Shown piece after piece: positions 63,328-64,000 of a DNA stretch of 64,000 bases (the first letter of the stretch is position 1; each line of letters opens with the position of its first letter). Below the pieces are notes generated by a model. The model had not been told where the DNA came from and did not search any database. It saw only the letters and a program-made list of their open reading frames with translations. Source of the stretch: CAYSGL01 sp964520985 (GTDB taxonomy: Bacteria; Pseudomonadota; Alphaproteobacteria; Micavibrionales; Micavibrionaceae); contig CAZFPB010000001.1 in NCBI GenBank assembly GCA_964520985.1, positions 868,001 to 932,000 on the forward strand. The letters are read 5' to 3'. The translations under genes and the position numbers were made by a program.

Positions 63328-63446
63328 GTGTGGACCTTGAAAATATGGTGATTTTTAACGCGTTACTCTAGCACGCAGGGCGCGCCCGAAAAACCCTTGC
63401 TTTGTAACGCGCTGCCGCAAATTTGCAAGAAAATTAGGGGTCGTGG

Positions 63447-63992
63447 TTAAATGTCATAATCCAAAGCGTCGGCAATTTTCTGTATGGCAACGCGCTCGGC
63501 TGCGCTGATATTGCGGTGATGATTGCGCTCTTCCCGTTTGACCTGCCCCAGCAAGCGGACAAAGAAGGATGGCGGCGGTGGTGGCGGGGCATTTTTATTC
63601 TCGCGGAACGCCTGCGCCACGGCGAAGGCGATGTCCATCATCTGCTCCTGAAAGGATTTTAAGTCTTTGCCATGGAGAACGCCGCGTAGATCGTACATGG
63701 CGGCGATGCATTCGCCCGGCACGTTATCTAGCCCATGCGACCAGGCAACCCATTGCGCCCGTCCGGCAAGAGTTTGCATTAACAGGCCCTGCACGAATTC
63801 GCTTTTGCAGAAATCTTCAGAAAAAGACCGCAGGATGGTGGTGAGGGTTTGCATCTCGGCGTCCTGCGCTTCCCAGCCGCCCGTGACATCGGCGTGCGAG
63901 ACGAACAGGCCGATACGATACGGCAGCGCCACCATCGCCAGCCGGTCGGTTTCAGAAGGCAGGGTGCCCATGACTGAATCAAAGTGGATCAT
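63447..63992 (-). CDS. Unknown protein at the window edge
   Basis: A 181-residue frame, ATG at 63992, but the frame stays open to the window edge, so the gene may start beyond it. An internal ATG at codon 8 (MGTLPSETD) is another choice. Helical and soluble, with a proline run (APPPPPPSFF) about 45 residues before the end. Not recognised; it lies upstream of sucA in the same direction. Confidence 0.55.
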   Translation of the reverse strand: MIHFDSVMGTLPSETDRLAMVALPYRIGLFVSHADVTGGWEAQDAEMQTLTTILRSFSEDFCKSEFVQGLLMQTLAGRAQWVAWSHGLDNVPGECIAAMYDLRGVLHGKDLKSFQEQMMDIAFAVAQAFRENKNAPPPPPPSFFVRLLGQVKREERNHHRNISAAERVAIQKIADALDYDI

Positions 63993-64000
63993 ACGGGTTT

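Overview
The window reads as chromosomal DNA of an alphaproteobacterium of moderate GC content (by eye mid-50s percent). The sucA / odhB / lpdA proteins, the DUF484-xerC pair, a DUF4167-type domain, a bactofilin and the atpHAGDC order all fit that class. The order or family cannot be fixed from sequence alone. Gene packing is very tight, and several convergent gene pairs share their stop codons within 4 nt. No phage, transposase, plasmid or CRISPR genes were seen.

Layout. 1-3.7 kb: the 3' part of dnaK, a palindromic intergenic repeat, dnaJ and a class D beta-lactamase. 3.7-10 kb: a hotdog thioesterase, an Ada-type methyltransferase with an AraC-like domain, nth, a lipoprotein, a bactofilin and uvrC. 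10-13.7 kb: tRNA-Leu(UAA), then an iron-box-controlled 889-residue unknown protein converging on an Nfu-like Fe-S protein with its own box. 13.7-16.1 kb: cinA-type gene, map, radC. 16.1-17.4 kb: an AT-rich island with a DnaA-domain-I/DUF4167 fusion and a coiled-coil partner. 17.4-21.2 kb: purB, bacterioferritin, an unknown gene, two BFD-like ferredoxins behind a third iron box, and a cyclophilin. 21.2-25.1 kb: EamA transporter, GH13 glucosidase, unknown membrane protein and lipoprotein, a tandem pair of DnaA boxes and a small gene. 25.3-26.4 kb: a second AT-rich insert with a DUF2971 gene beside uvrB.

26.4-40.1 kb: uvrB, unknown genes, a nitroreductase, lysS, two pilin-like genes, a DinG-type helicase and the pabB-pabA-pabC folate operon. 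40.1-45.2 kb: the F1 ATP synthase operon atpHAGD-C with an amphi-Trp gene coupled between atpD and atpC. 45.3-54.8 kb: TraX-like gene, priA, a transaldolase-like aldolase, DUF484-xerC, two unknowns, a GNAT enzyme and lpdA. 54.9-64 kb: an unknown gene, a PfkB kinase followed by a tandem deaminase with a degenerate second half, then sucA, a CoiA-like zinc-finger gene and odhB.

How the genes work together. sucA, odhB and lpdA give all three subunits of 2-oxoglutarate dehydrogenase, and atpHAGDC gives the F1 sector. dnaK/dnaJ form the Hsp70 chaperone pair. nth, uvrC, uvrB, the Ada-type gene, radC, priA and the DinG-like helicase form a scattered repair and replication-restart set. The most promising undescribed material is the iron-linked group at 10.2-20.6 kb. 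There, three operators with a shared ATTCTCA core precede an unknown Cys-rich protein, an Nfu-like protein and two BFD-like proteins, close to bacterioferritin. The second candidate is the DnaA-domain-I/DUF4167 fusion with its coiled-coil partner in the AT-rich island.
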